Origin: Pleurodeles waltl | Taxonomy: Eukaryota; Chordata; Amphibia; Caudata; Salamandridae | Assembly: GCF_031143425.1 (NCBI RefSeq) | Contig: NC_090446.1 | Coordinates: forward strand, 1,025,127,066-1,025,191,065 | DNA: 64,000 nucleotides | Reading direction: 5' to 3' | In this document: positions 1 to 11,989 of the stretch, one piece after another | How the letters are laid out: every line of letters starts with the position of its first letter | How positions within the stretch are numbered: position 1 is the first letter of the stretch | Notes under the pieces: model-generated | The model's database searches: none | What the model was told of the DNA's origin: nothing | The model's input: the letters and a program-made list of their open reading frames with translations, nothing else | Made by a program: the position numbers and the translations under genes

Positions 1-37
1 CTTCGGCGACACCTTTTGTTTCAGAAACTCAATTACT

Positions 38-1411
38 TTATGATAATATTTCATTACCTTCTGAAGGTGCTCCAGTTGCCTTGTCCCTTGCTGGCTCTTT
101 TGTCGGCCAATCTACGCCTCTTTTGCACTCAAGCCACAAGTCCGGCGGAACAATGATCTCAAACAAGGTATTCAAGTCTTTCCAAAGACACTTTGCAAGC
201 TTCACAAACCTATCCGTCTGTTGATACCACTCAATTGGTTTCTCTCTTAACCTAGGGTAATCGTTCGTAAAAGAGAGAATATCCCCTCTGGACCATGGCA
301 CATGTACTAAAATACCACCAGCTGTCTCTCTCATAGGTAGCATTTGTACTGATTCCAAGTCTGGCGAAGTCCCTGTCTGAGTTGTACCTGGACTATTGCC
401 TTTTCCCTTATCTCTTTTCTTTGCCCATCGGCCTTCCCATTTCTCCAAAGCACCCCAAATTTGTGCGCTCTGTAACAATTCTCTCAGATGTGCTTTCATG
501 CCTGTAGATCTCATGTGTTCAAAATCTTTTGAATCAAAATCTAATCTATAGCTTCTCTTCAGGTGTTTAGTGTTTCCGATATCAATATGGTATTTATCCG
601 CTAGGTTGGCTAATCTCTGGTGTACCTTTCCCACTTCCTCAGTAATCTTGGGACACAGATATCGTAGCTCCGCCTCTGTGTATGATTCTAATCTGTTTAC
701 TCCCATTGTTCCTTCCACTAATTCAATAGCTTCTGCTCCTAGTCGCACCCAGTTTAAACATTCTTCTTGCTTTTCCTTTTCAGGTTCAATTGTAGTCACT
801 GTAGTCTTTTGTGAAGTATGTGTTTTTTCTAACCACTCATTTAGTTGTTGCACGGTAAAACCCTGCAGTGAAATGTTTCCTGCATGTATCATGGGAGAGT
901 GTGAAGCATTCGTACTCAAAGTCTGGGGAGTTAAAACTCCTAATCCTGCCTGTCGCATTGCTTCGAGTGGTGCCCCCATTGGACTAAGGTCCATTAGGGG
1001 TCTGGGTGGTATATTTACTTGCTCTCCTGAAGCCATTATCTGCGGAGTCATCATGGGCCCTCCTCTTATCGCTTCCTGAGTCATTACTCCCTGATCGCAC
1101 ATCCCTGACTTACCCTGTGCATATAGCGGTACTGGCGGACCAACAGTAATTGGTAATGATATAGCAGCTGGTGTTTGCCCTGGACCCAGGCTTCTCGGAG
1201 CGGCAACACCATAGGTCTGCTCCAGTGTTCCCGGAACAGGTACTAATGGTGGTCCCGCTACGGGATTGTATCCTGGTATCAGCTGTGGTGGCTGAGACAC
1301 CAGTTTCGGAGTTGATTCAATCTGTATCAGTTTTGGCTTTGTATATATTGGGTCTTGTGGCACAATCAGATTCGTAGTAGTTTCAAGCACTGGGACATCT
1401 GGATAGATTCT
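38..1411 (-). pseudogene. gag: gag C-terminal half (Pro-rich linker and capsid-like region)
   Basis: This continues the frame of the preceding half after TAA 1412-1414; the first ATG is at 1390. The first 130 or so residues are rich in Pro, Gly, Gln and Met, like the linker before capsid in gamma/epsilon-type Gag. A helical Glu/Lys-rich segment follows. Near residues 350-430 is a block with the pattern HVPWSRGD...FTNDYPRL...P.EWYQQ..R, which resembles the start of a gammaretrovirus-like capsid (a hydrophobic/aromatic block after a pro-rich linker, then helices). The frame meets TAA at 38-40 and a TGA nine bases further on, close to the left edge. I see no nucleocapsid zinc knuckle or protease inside the window. 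I infer the capsid assignment from pattern, not alignment. Confidence 0.65.
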
Positions 1412-2179
1412 TTATATCTGCGGTGGAGGCTGTAACTGTATCTGCATGTCTGGTGCAGTAGGTACATTGGTACTTTTCTGTGTCAAATCTGTATCACTAG
1501 CCTGCACTGTATCAGTAGCTCTCTTGTCCTGCGTCTGGTTCCCAAGATCAACACTAGTACTTGAAGCACTATCGCTCACCGCATACGGTGGCGGACGATC
1601 ATGTAACAATCTATCCATGAACTCCTCATCATCTGACTCATTGTCTTCTTCCCAGGATCTTTTATTCTCTTTAGGTTTGCCTGAGTCTTTGTCAGTCTTG
1701 CAAAAGGCTTTCTTTCCCTGTGTCTCTTCTCCCGAAGTTATTGCTGGAAATAATTTCAGCCCATCTACGATTCCCCTTCTCCACATTTTACTCTCATTGT
1801 CCCACCTTGCCTCTGCATAGGATTTTTCTGCTCTTTTCAGTCTTCTCTGAAACCTCTCTTGTCTGTGTTTAAGAGCCATTAAATCCCAAATCGCTAAAGC
1901 CTCATATTGTGCCGGTCTAGGAGGTGGTTGCTGTGTACTCAACATCCATCTCAAGTTTTCTAGCACCCTTGTATTGAACGTTCCGTGTTCAGGAAACGCT
2001 AAACACCCCTCTTTCTCTGTTATCTTTCGCCATTGTTTCATCCATAAACAAGGCGCAACACCTTTTTCTTCCATAACTATATAAGCCGGTGTACCCTCAG
2101 GTGGTGTAGGTTCCCCGTCAGTCGCTACAATGTACACATCTCCCTTTAAAGCACTCTTAAATGCTTTAATAAAATTCAT
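1412..2179 (-). pseudogene. gag: gag N-terminal half (matrix/PPPY region), ended by an in-frame stop
   Basis: This is a 255-residue open frame starting at the ATG at 2179, the first codon of the long minus-strand gag frame. The N-terminal part fits a matrix domain, with a Trp/Lys-rich segment. It is followed by a basic helical stretch at about residues 100-135 and then an acidic, Ser/Thr-rich linker. The linker contains PPPY at residues 196-199 (bases 1583-1594), the type of late motif that recruits Nedd4-family ubiquitin ligases during budding. The frame stops at TAA 1412-1414. The capsid-like half continues downstream in the same frame, so the stop cuts a single gag gene. Programmed readthrough at this place would be unusual, since gammaretroviruses use it between gag and pol. 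A disabling mutation is the simpler reading. Confidence 0.7.
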
Positions 2180-3132
2180 TTTCGCAATTTCTTATTTGTT
2201 TTGATCATAAGATGGCTTAAGTCCCAGGACACTCTTAAACCGCCCTTTTCTCAACCTATTGTCTTCCACGGACAGCAGCCAATCCGTGCACGACCCCTCT
2301 CGACATCTGACCTATCTCAGCGCGGCACCTCTGACGTCACACTCACTCACACAGCAGCTGACAAAGTCTTGCGGCTCATCCGCTCCTCACTAACACTTAC
2401 AACTTCACACAAACTAATGCCAAATTATTGCAAGCCCTTAAAATGACACAAATCTGCCGGTTTACTACAGGGAAGGTAACACATTTGCTTCAGAACTTTA
2501 CAGAGATTTCACTTGAAGCCTCGGCCGCTACTTTCTCTTTATTGGCTCCCGCATACGCAAGCAGAGTTCGACCCGCGAATTCTACTCTCGACTTGTCAAT
2601 GACTTGTTCTAGTGCACTTTAGAATTCGTCAAATCTCCATCGAAGGTCTCATTCATGCATTTATAACTCAAACTCGATTTGTCAACCGCACTCGATTGAT
2701 ATACTAAACCGCACAGATTACAATACAAACCATATTTATCTTCATACTCCGGAGTCTTAGACTTCAATAAGTCCGTCCAATAACCAACCACGTGGATAAT
2801 TTTTAGCAATAAGCGCTACACTCACATGAAGTACGCCGACTTCCCTACTCTCATACCATGGAGTACACCTACTCCCGCTAAACAACATATAGTTTGACCT
2901 AATTCACACACATTTTCACAGTCACCTGCATAATTGCATAAGCCTTAAGCAAGCGCAAAGACCCTAACGACTCATACTATGGGGCCGAGAACATTCCCCA
3001 ACTCATTTAGGCAGGCTCTGAGATCCCAGGAAAGCCATGGCAAATTTAGCAATGCATCATATCTCCAAATTGCATTATTTCAGAAAAACAAATTAAACAA
3101 TGAAACTCCGTCTTAGGGCCTCCAAGGGCCAA
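2180..3132 (-). other. Untranslated leader of the endogenous retrovirus
   Basis: About 950 bases lie between the primer site and the gag ATG. No open frame here matches a known protein. Packaging signals and a splice donor would be expected in this stretch, but I cannot place them with confidence. Confidence 0.45.
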
Positions 3133-3150
3133 ACCGTCGCTCTGCTACCA
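3133..3150 (-). other. Primer binding site, initiator-methionine tRNA type
   Basis: On the minus strand, the 18 bases starting at 3150 begin TGGTAGCAGAG. This equals the complement of the last 11 bases of vertebrate initiator tRNA-Met (…CTCTGCTACCA). The next bases (CGACGGT) match only with one inserted base and one mismatch. The site lies 5 bases from TGTTAAC on the plus strand, which would be the CA end of the LTR. Position and orientation agree with gag. Retroviruses of this class more often use Pro, Gln, Arg or other tRNAs, so the primer choice is worth checking. Confidence 0.55.
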
Positions 3151-3155
3151 GAACT

Positions 3156-4688
3156 GTTAACGCGTCCTTATATTTTAATTTATATACATTAGGACTCGTT
3201 TTAGGCCGATGAATCTTTTGACCCAGTGGTGAGACACCGTAAGACGAGATAACTGATCAATATGTCAAGTAATACATCAATAATATTATCAACATAAATC
3301 ACCACGATATATTTCACCTTAGACATTTGTTATATCTCGGACGCAAACCATGGCCTTCCAGCCATGAATAACCACACCTTTGTTAGAAGTTTAGTGAATT
3401 TTATTCCCTATTGATTACAATCTAATATCAAACGTATTAATCTCAAAATCAAGAAACCTAAGAACACAATCATAATATGATAGCGGCGACAAGCTTTAGA
3501 TAATGCGAAGATTAAAACCATTAAAACATCAAGCAAAGTTCATAAGCAGCATGTATGGGTCAGTTCAGCATTGGTACAACGTCAGTCAATGTCCGTTTGT
3601 CAGTCAAATGAATTTCTATCTAACCTCTGATTAGCATTAGCATGTTGGGCTTCATGCAAAACAATTTAGACATCAATTTGGAAAACATCTAGCTATAGAA
3701 CCTAATCAAAATATACAGCAGTGGTACCTAGAAGAAAAGGCATATAGGTGAGTAAACAGTATAGTTACCCTCCTCTGAATGATTCAGCATACAGGATCTG
3801 TCTTCGTCTTTAGGACATCAGATGAATCGCCGTCAGTCAGCCCGCCGTCATCGGGGACACTTCCCTCTTATGGAGGTAAAGTGAAATGGGGCAACTAGGG
3901 ACAAGGATAGTTCATTAAGTCTCAAATCACCAAACAGAGTGACAGAGTTTCTGGATGCAATCGATATCATTCCCTACCTAGGTCTCTCGAGTTTTCCGTG
4001 TCATGGGTTTTTATCCCCTTCTGGGAATACCTTCCCCCAAATTTCTATTGGTCAAAAACTACACCCCATCGTCTATAACCTATCAAATTATACATTAAGT
4101 AATGCTCTTGTCCTTCATTTTGATATTCTTCTTCATTGTTATTGGTCTTCAGGATTGACGCCTTCCGTAGGTGGCATCCGGGGTTACTTCAGTTTCTGGC
4201 ACCTTCTTCGGGTCAAGAGTTTTCTTGTGCATGGATAAATGTCCTTGAATGTTTCATTTCGAGATACAAAAGTGTACAATTTTTATATAATAAAGCAGCT
4301 AGCATGCGGATGAGAAAGTACGGTAATGTATCCACATTGAAACATGAACAATAGCTGGGTCATAGTTCTCTGCAAAAAGTCAGCTTTACTGCAGAAATGG
4401 AAAAATACGCTTTTAATGAAGTTACACAGACAGCTCTTCGACTCACGTTAAGTTAAGGCCTACGGATTCTAACGAGTGCAGTTTGTACATGTTTAACGTA
4501 TTCAATTAATAAAAATATAAGCAAGCCCTTTACGTATGGTATTAGTGTACACATATATGTAAATTCGTATTCTATGTGTCTTATCGTAAAATATTATTAA
4601 TACAGCGTTCGTTAAGTATAAGCAGTTTTACGTCTAATATATGTAATGTTTAGATTACGCTCTCTCAATATCACAAAATACAGATAAC
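3156..4688 (-). repeat. Putative 5' LTR, outer boundary uncertain
   Basis: The inner end is set by TAACA (minus strand) just before the primer site. The only nearby partner giving a TGTTA start on the minus strand is at 4688, which would make the LTR about 1.5 kb. An AATAAA on the minus strand at 3405-3400 would leave a U5 of about 230 nt, which is reasonable. TATA-like candidates lie near 3711-3717 and 4275-4285, and I cannot choose between them. The second LTR is outside the window, so the outer limit cannot be confirmed. Confidence 0.3.
3400..3405 (-). terminator. Polyadenylation signal AATAAA in the putative LTR
   Basis: The plus strand reads TTTATT, so the minus strand reads AATAAA, about 245 nt upstream of the LTR/primer-site border. 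That is a normal place for an R-region signal. Confidence 0.35.
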
Positions 4689-5155
4689 ACGTCAGCAGGA
4701 TCCGTCCACCATAAAAACTGTGACCCAGAACTGGATGGGCTGCAGCCGAGATTGAGAGATAGCTCACCCTTTCTTTCACTTTAGCTGGGAATGTGCCATT
4801 AATTAAGATACTCACCCAAAGTTTCTCTGATACCATTCCCAACCTGTCTGGGAGGAAATGGTTTGCCCAGCATCTCACACTACTGACGAGACTCGCTTGG
4901 GGTGGGTCACATATCTTCTGAGCGAGCGCGATCAGTTAGACAAAGGTTGTCTCAGTGTTATGCTTGCAGAACAGCAGATACACCTGGGTAGTTTTATTGA
5001 ATCGGGTGCACTCCAGACAATACACAGACTGGGTGATGTTGACACTGTCACAGAGTATTGAACTTCCACTGCTCTACTCCTCGAGGTTCCTCATTTAAGA
5101 TAACCCAGCCCTCCATCCTACGCAATATAAAACTGTCAGAGACATGCTGCACCGG
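4689..5155. other. No recognised feature
   Basis: Unique-looking sequence between the retroviral region and the minisatellite. The 88-codon minus-strand frame at 4612-4878 has no recognisable domain. Confidence 0.4.
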
Positions 5156-8100
5156 TGAGGGATTTCCACTCTATGGCACTCTAAGCCACTGCACTCTACA
5201 CCGCTCCACTATATGCTGTTCAACTCTATGCCACTCCACTCTATACTATTCCACTCTATGTCACTTGACTCTACATCACTCCACTCTATGCTGCTTCACT
5301 GTACACCACTTCAGTCTATGATACTCAACTCAATGCTCCTCCACTCTATGCTACTTCACTTTATGCTACTCCACTCTGTGCTAAACCACTCTATACTACA
5401 CCACTGTCCACTAATCCAATGTACGCCACTGAACTCTATACCACTCTACTGTACCTGACTCCTACCCACTCCTCTGTACCCAACTCTATGCCTCTCTACC
5501 GTATGCCAGTCAATGTACACCATTCCAATATACGCCAGTCCAATGTATGCAACACTATGTAACTTCACTCTAAGCCACTTCAGTGTACCCCACTGCAACC
5601 TACACTGTTTCACTCTGTGGCACTCCACTCTACACCACTGTACTCTATACCACTCAACTGTACATCATTACACTGTACACTACTCTACTGTGTTATTACA
5701 CTGTGGCCCACTCCACTCTAAGCTGTTCCACTGTATGACCCTAAACTTTACCTCACTACACTCTGGGCTACTCCAGTGTATCCTATTAACCCCCCTCCCC
5801 ACTTCTTTCTTTGCCACTCCGTGATACTCCACAGGGTGCTATGCAACTCTCCGCAATTCCCTGTACACCACTCCACTGTATATTATTCCACTGCATGCTG
5901 TTCCACTCAATGCAACTCTACTCTACATCAATCCACTCTATGCTATTACAAAGCATGCCCCTCAACTCCACGCACACCACTATTCACCTCTCCACTCTAT
6001 ATACTTTTATACTGTATGCAACTGCACACCACTCCACTTTAGGCCACTCCATTGAGCGCTATTCTAATGTATGCCGTGCCACTCTACACCACTCCACTAT
6101 ACTTCACTCCAAGCTATTCTACTCCGCTGTACCCCATTACAAGCTTTTTCACTTAAAACCACTCCACTCTACTGCCACTCCATTGCGCACTATTCCACTC
6201 TATGCCACTTCCCCATCCTCTGTGCTATTCCACTGTATGCCACTACACTCTATTTCATTCCACTGTATACCAGTCCACTCTACGTTACTACACTGTATGT
6301 TTTTACACTGTCTGCCACTTCATTCTATTCTGTTCCCTTGTGTCACTCCACTACATGCTATTCCACTCTACACCAGCCTACTGTACACCATTCCAGTGTA
6401 TGCCACTACACTTAAATTCATTCCAATGTATGCCACTCCATGCTACACTTCTCCACTGTATGCTATTCTATTCTATGCCACTTCACTCTATGCCACTCCA
6501 CTCTACACCACTCCACTGAACACTATTCCACCCTGTGCCACTCCACTGTATGCTATTCTACCCTATACTATTCCACTCTTCACCACACCAATCTACACCA
6601 CTCCAGTGTTCACCTCTCCACTTTACACCAATAGACTACAATAGACTTCACTCCACTCCACACCATGCCACATCATTCTACAATACTCCACTCTACACTA
6701 TTCCAATCTCTACCACTCCAGTCTATGCTATTCCAGTATACACTACTCAACTCAATGCCACTCCACTCTGTCCCGTTCCACTCCATGCCACTCCATTGTG
6801 CGCTATTTCAATGTATGCTGCTCCACACCACTACATTTTACATCACTCCGCTCTACGCCACTTCACTGTATACCACTCCAATGTATGCTATTCCACTGAT
6901 CCACTACACTCTACCTCACTTCACTGTACGCCACTGCACTCTATGCTACTCCACTGTAGGGTATTACACGGTACGTCACTCCACAGTACGCAACTCCACA
7001 CTGTGCCACGCCACTCTATACTGTTTCACTGTATGGCACTACACGTTACCTCACTCCACTGTATGCCACTACACTCTAGGCTATTCCACTGTAGGCTATT
7101 ACACTCTACCTCACTCCACAACACTTCAATCTATGATTTTCACTGTACACCACTCCACTGTATGCCACTCCATTCTATGCCACTCCACTGTATAATACTC
7201 CAGTCTACACAACTTCTGTCTGTGCCACTCTATGCTATTTCAGTGTACACTACTGTTTGCTATTCCACTGTATGTTACACCACTCTACCCCATTCCACTC
7301 TATGCCACTCAACTATGCTGTATTCCGCTGTCATAATTCCACTGTACAGTACACTGTATGCCACGCCAATTTATGATATTCCAGTGTATGCCACTTCACT
7401 CCACCCAGCTATTTTCCACACCATTCTACTGCCCTCCAGTGAACAATACTATACTCCACTCATTGACAAACTGTGCCCCTTCGCTCTACCACACCATACT
7501 CCACTGTATAGCACTCTACTGTACAACATTGTAGTCCTGTGAATGCTAGTCTACAGCACTCTGCTTTACTCTATGCCACTGTAGAACACTCCACTCCACT
7601 CTTTGCAACTCCTTTATGCCACTCAACCCCCCCTTTACCATACTATACTCCGCTTTACTCTACTGGGCCTCGTGCAACTCCATAATACGCTACTCTATGA
7701 CAGTTAGTTCCACTCCACTCTATAATACTGTGCCACACTCTACTCTGCTCCACACCACTCCACTGTACATCACTGTCATCTATTCTGTGGTACGCCATTC
7801 TATGACACTTTCTGCCACTGTACAACATGCCCCTACCCTCCACTGTACGAAACGCAACTCTACTGTACACCATGCTACTACACTCTATGCTACTCCACGC
7901 CACTAGACTCCATTCCACTCTACTCCACAACACTTTACCACACTCTATGCCACTCACCCCACTCCACTCTACACTGCTCCACTCGACCACACTCTATTAC
8001 ACTCTATTCGACTCCAGTCCACACCGTTGCACTACACTCTCTGCACTATAGCACTCTGTACTCCACTATAATAAATTGTACAACCCTCTACCCACTCTGT

Positions 8101-8425
8101 GCTACTACACTCCAATGTTCAACACTCTACTCTAATCTATGACACTTTACAACACTTTACAACCCACCACTCAATTGTACTGAACAAGACGCACATCAGT
8201 TTAGGACAGTTTACTTGACTCTATGCTACGCCTGTCCACTCTAGTGCAGTCCACAGCACTGTACTATACAACACGCCACTGCACTCTATGACACTTTATT
8301 CCACTGTATGCTACGCTACTCCACTCTACTCCATTGTAGGACACTCTCCTCCATTCTTTTGTATGACAAGCCACTTAACGACACTCCACTCAATAATACT
8401 GGACTCTACGATTGAAAACAAATTT
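5156..8425. repeat. Degenerate minisatellite, unit about 15 bp
   Basis: More than 3 kb is built from a drifting unit close to CACTCCACTCTATGC. The common alternatives at its end are TACAC, TATAC and TACGC, and the centre varies as CTCTA or CTGTA. Because 15 is a multiple of three, the plus strand translates into long pseudo-open frames of five-residue repeats (MPLHS, TLLHC and the like), including frames of 277 and 335 codons. The regular register is best between about 5190 and 7400. From about 7400 to 8425 the units shorten and lose phase. Nothing suggests that the frames are genes: they overlap in different phases and have no non-repeat part. Confidence 0.9.
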
Positions 8426-8489
8426 TTATCAAAACAATTTAAGTTCAATGAAAGAACTATGGTTTCTTATAATTAGGAAAACTATTTAT

Positions 8490-8690
8490 CCTTTCTATAC
8501 AACCCAATCTTAAACTACACAAACATTAGAAATTCTAAAGTCATATTTATACCTTTAATTTATCATTTATGCTCCACCTTTAAGTTACTATAACTTTATT
8601 TATTATTTTTATACATACCAATCTTAAACTACCCTAAGTTTAGAAATTCTAAAATTATCTTTATACCTCAAACTTATTATTAAGGCAACA
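8490..8690. repeat. Two AT-rich direct copies, period 114 bp
   Basis: The block starting CCAATCTTAAACTAC at 8504 recurs at 8618. The downstream text is similar: TTAGAAATTCTAAA, then a TTATACC-containing stretch. Two copies only; it may be the edge of an AT-rich satellite or an old transposon. Confidence 0.6.
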
Positions 8691-11600
8691 CCATCGAATC
8701 ATTATAACTCACGCACCGCCATACAAAGAGTATTGAACTCCATAGGTACAACAATACATAAACTATAACTCAAGCTTTCTCCATGCACTGCTAATACCCT
8801 TTCATATTATATAATTTAAACCATTTAAAACTATAGAATTTAATTATGTTACAACACTTAAGATATCACAAATCAGACAATTTGTGAGAGTACAGGCCCT
8901 CGTTGAGTAGCGAGTTAGAGTCAATGTAATGTGGCTACTAATTTCAATACACTGTTTCACATTCAGGTTTGCCCATGACTTCAGATATGTCCTCTAAATA
9001 GAGGACTTTGACAAGGGCATTTTGATCTTCCTGAGGAGGTCTAGGAATATAAAAATAATCTAAGACGTAGGACAGCTCCCTGGAATAAACTGCCACTTCC
9101 AGGACCATACAGTTTGCAATTATACTTGGCAAATTCCTGGGCTAACTGACTCTGAAGCCCACTGTCAGAGGTGGTGGTGAATGTACAATAAATAGTGCGA
9201 CTGTTTTCCTTTATAGGGACCCCAATATCATGACATATGTTCTTACCCGTTCACACTAACTAAGGGTAATTAGGAATGGGACGCTGCAGTTAAGTATGAT
9301 CTCTACCCCATCTTGAACTTCTCATGAAACCTGAACACTTTGCTGCACTAAAGCTGTGTTTACAAAGGTTGGTACATTTGCCACCTGCTGGATGTGTCTC
9401 CTCCATTAATAGGCTGGATAAATTATACTTATTTTCAGCTTTAAGTGCCATGCTCATTTTAGTTTTATTTAGTAGCTCAAAGTTCCACAAAACACATTTG
9501 AAACAAGTGCTCTCTCACCAATCTGGTCTCAGCTTGAGTCTCTGCTATTATACAATAAAGCAGTTCTGATGCAGAGGTGTCAAGTGTGAATTCACTGCAA
9601 TTAACCATCCCCTAGTGAACTGCAACCAATCCCCATCAGTATACTCTCCCCCCTACTTCTGACTTCGAAATATATGTTGTGAAACATAAAGCAGCAAATT
9701 CATACCCAGGGTGAAGGTACACTCAGTATGATTGCCCCATCAGAAAACCCACCCAAGGCTATGTCAATAGATGAGCAATTCAAGCACTAAATATGCAATA
9801 TGAAAGGTGCTACTCCTAGTGCCCTGCAAAATCAGACCTGGCCCTGGCCATTGGCCCTGGCCCTTGGCCTCCGCGGTTCTCTAACACACGGTTTTAGTTC
9901 TGCCTCAATATGCCAACATCCAGCTCCACCTCGCCTATTCTGGTTTCGGTGCCCTTTTCATCAAATGAATGGCCTGAAGCATTGTGTCAGTGGCGAACCT
10001 GGTAGCTAAAGGTCCAGGTGCAACCACACAGGAAGTTTCACCTATCCAGTTGGCACAGTCGGGAAATGAATTTGTCCTGCTTGCCATCGTAATATTGTCT
10101 GCCTTGTCAAGAGCTATATTTGTACTGGGTATTAAGAAGATTAAAGTTACATGGGTGAGTACAGCGCCTAACACTTTCGATGATCTACCAGTACCACAAA
10201 ACTCACTGGCACGACAAACCAGGGAATGAATGGCCAACATGAGGCCAACTGCAACTGATTCCACCCCTTTGTAGGTGCTTGGGGGGTATTACTGTGTCAC
10301 TCAGGCCAGAAGGCTCCAACAATACAATTTGCAAGTGTCTCTTTTTTGAGACGTTCTCAATTTTTTTGAAGGGCCAGACAAGTCCTGCATTCAGAATACA
10401 TGGTCGAGACCCATCTCCCTTTGGCAGCTAAACAATGACTGATCATGAGGAGGGGAATTCCTTAATTAAATGGACAACCCAGTAACAGTAGATTGGTTTA
10501 TTCTAAGATTGAAACAAAATGTATTGACTGCATTTCTTATATGCAATTATTAACAAATATATTGAAATATATGGTGCTCCGGATAGTGTTCCGGCACAGT
10601 GCAAGTGAAAAATGGAGTGTAAAGTGCACAAATGCTATAAAGAATGCACATGTGTAAACAAGTGACTGATAAAGTTAAATGGATGTTATACATCAATCGA
10701 TGTGGAAGTGTTGGTACCCTAAATCAATTTTAAAAAGTCCATTGTAATAGTTGTTGACATTTTGACCCCACAGAGAGATATAGACAGGGATTATCATCAG
10801 GACAGACGAATATGATGGAAGCACTAGACGGTTGTGGCCGTAACTAACACAGCTGAATAGTGTGGTGTAACCGCTAGGTACTCAGAATCATCATCCTGTT
10901 GTGGGCCTACAAATTGAATAAGCCAAACTGAGTAGGTAAAGAACTTTGTCAAAAGATCAGTGCAACATGTAGGCCATCTTAATTACAGTGACCTTGTGTG
11001 GTATAAGGATGACTGTCCACCATTGGTGGTAGAACATCCATCCAAACGTGAGCACGTTTTTTAAATCAACAGATGCGTTATCATCAGGATTGAAACAAGT
11101 TTAAGTCAGGTGTAACACTAATCTAGGCTAAAGAAAATCAGCCTGTATACCATCAACAGTTGATGTGGCCAAAATCGGGGAGTCATCTTTTAATCTAGAC
11201 GAATCAGCGATCTCTAGAATCTCAATAGCGAAGAAAGTCATTGGCTTTAAACTCCGTTGTAGATATAGACACCTGGCACATGATTTTAAAGAATTATGGT
11301 ATTTATTAAATTAAACAAAATCTATTTCCAATACTGGAAATTTGTGTAATGACTGTTCTTTTGAAAATGTCTGTATTACCCTTTTGAAAAACAAAATCAT
11401 TTGGAAAATGAAAATCAAATGATCCTTTGAGTTCAGTATATTATAAAAGCCTAATACTATTGTGTCAGGATCTTAAATAAAGGTAGGCACAAATGTGCAA
11501 ATCCTTAAGGTTCCATACTTGTGTCTAAGAGGAATTTGTCTACACCTCTAACTTAAGAATCCAAAAAGTAATCCAAAACTTGCCCCACCATCAAGGTGGG

Positions 11601-11985
11601 GAAAATGTATCTTGCGTAGAATTCACTGAACAGTTGATTTAGATATTGGTGAACAAATCCTGAAACAGCAAGTCTGCACAGGTTAAAACAAAAAGATCTA
11701 ACTGAACGCAACATGATGCCCTAGCACATGAGAATAGACCTTGCACAATACTTTCAAAGAGAGATACAAACTTTCAAGTTTAGCATTATTGTTGTTTTGA
11801 ACCATTTTGTGACTTCCAGTCCCCAGTGTGTTTCCTAGCTCTTCTAAAAAGATAATGCCAATGTAGTATATTCAGCCGAGCATGTACTGGTACCAGTTAG
11901 AATATAGTCCCAGCAGGATTGCTCAACACAGTGCACCCTTCACATGTGTCCATCAACAGTGTTTAGTTTAGAGGGTAATCTATAA
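8691..11985. other. Unassigned, probably old repeat sequence
   Basis: Short frames at 8944-9132 (-), 9800-10009 (+) and 9935-10264 (-) show no recognisable domain. Part of 10300-11985 may be the 3' untranslated region and LTR of the decayed chromovirus whose chromodomain ends near 11990. I could not define LTR ends. Confidence 0.35.
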
Positions 11986-11989
11986 TAAA

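Larger units (their letters stand above)
1..4688 (-). mobile_element. 5' part of an endogenous retrovirus (gamma/epsilon-like)
   Basis: Read on the minus strand, this stretch has the order expected of a provirus: LTR-like sequence with a polyadenylation signal, a primer binding site, an untranslated leader of about 950 nt, then gag running off the left edge. Pro, pol, env and the 3' LTR would lie beyond position 1. The class is inferred from gag: a PPPY late-domain motif in the N-terminal half and a capsid-like region downstream. The copy is not intact, because gag carries an in-frame stop plus two stops near the window edge. The outer LTR boundary is uncertain, so the right limit is a best guess. 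I am fairly sure this is retroviral and less sure of the genus-level class. Confidence 0.7.

Noticed and set aside
1412..1414. Programmed stop-codon readthrough in gag
   Set aside because: The stop lies within gag, not at the gag/pol border, and I see no conserved downstream signal; a damaging mutation is simpler.
5811..7542. Two long plus-strand frames (277 and 335 codons)
   Set aside because: They are translations of the 15-bp tandem unit, overlap each other in different frames and have no non-repeat part.
9935..10264. 109-codon minus-strand frame
   Set aside because: No recognisable domain, no splice context and a competing frame on the other strand.
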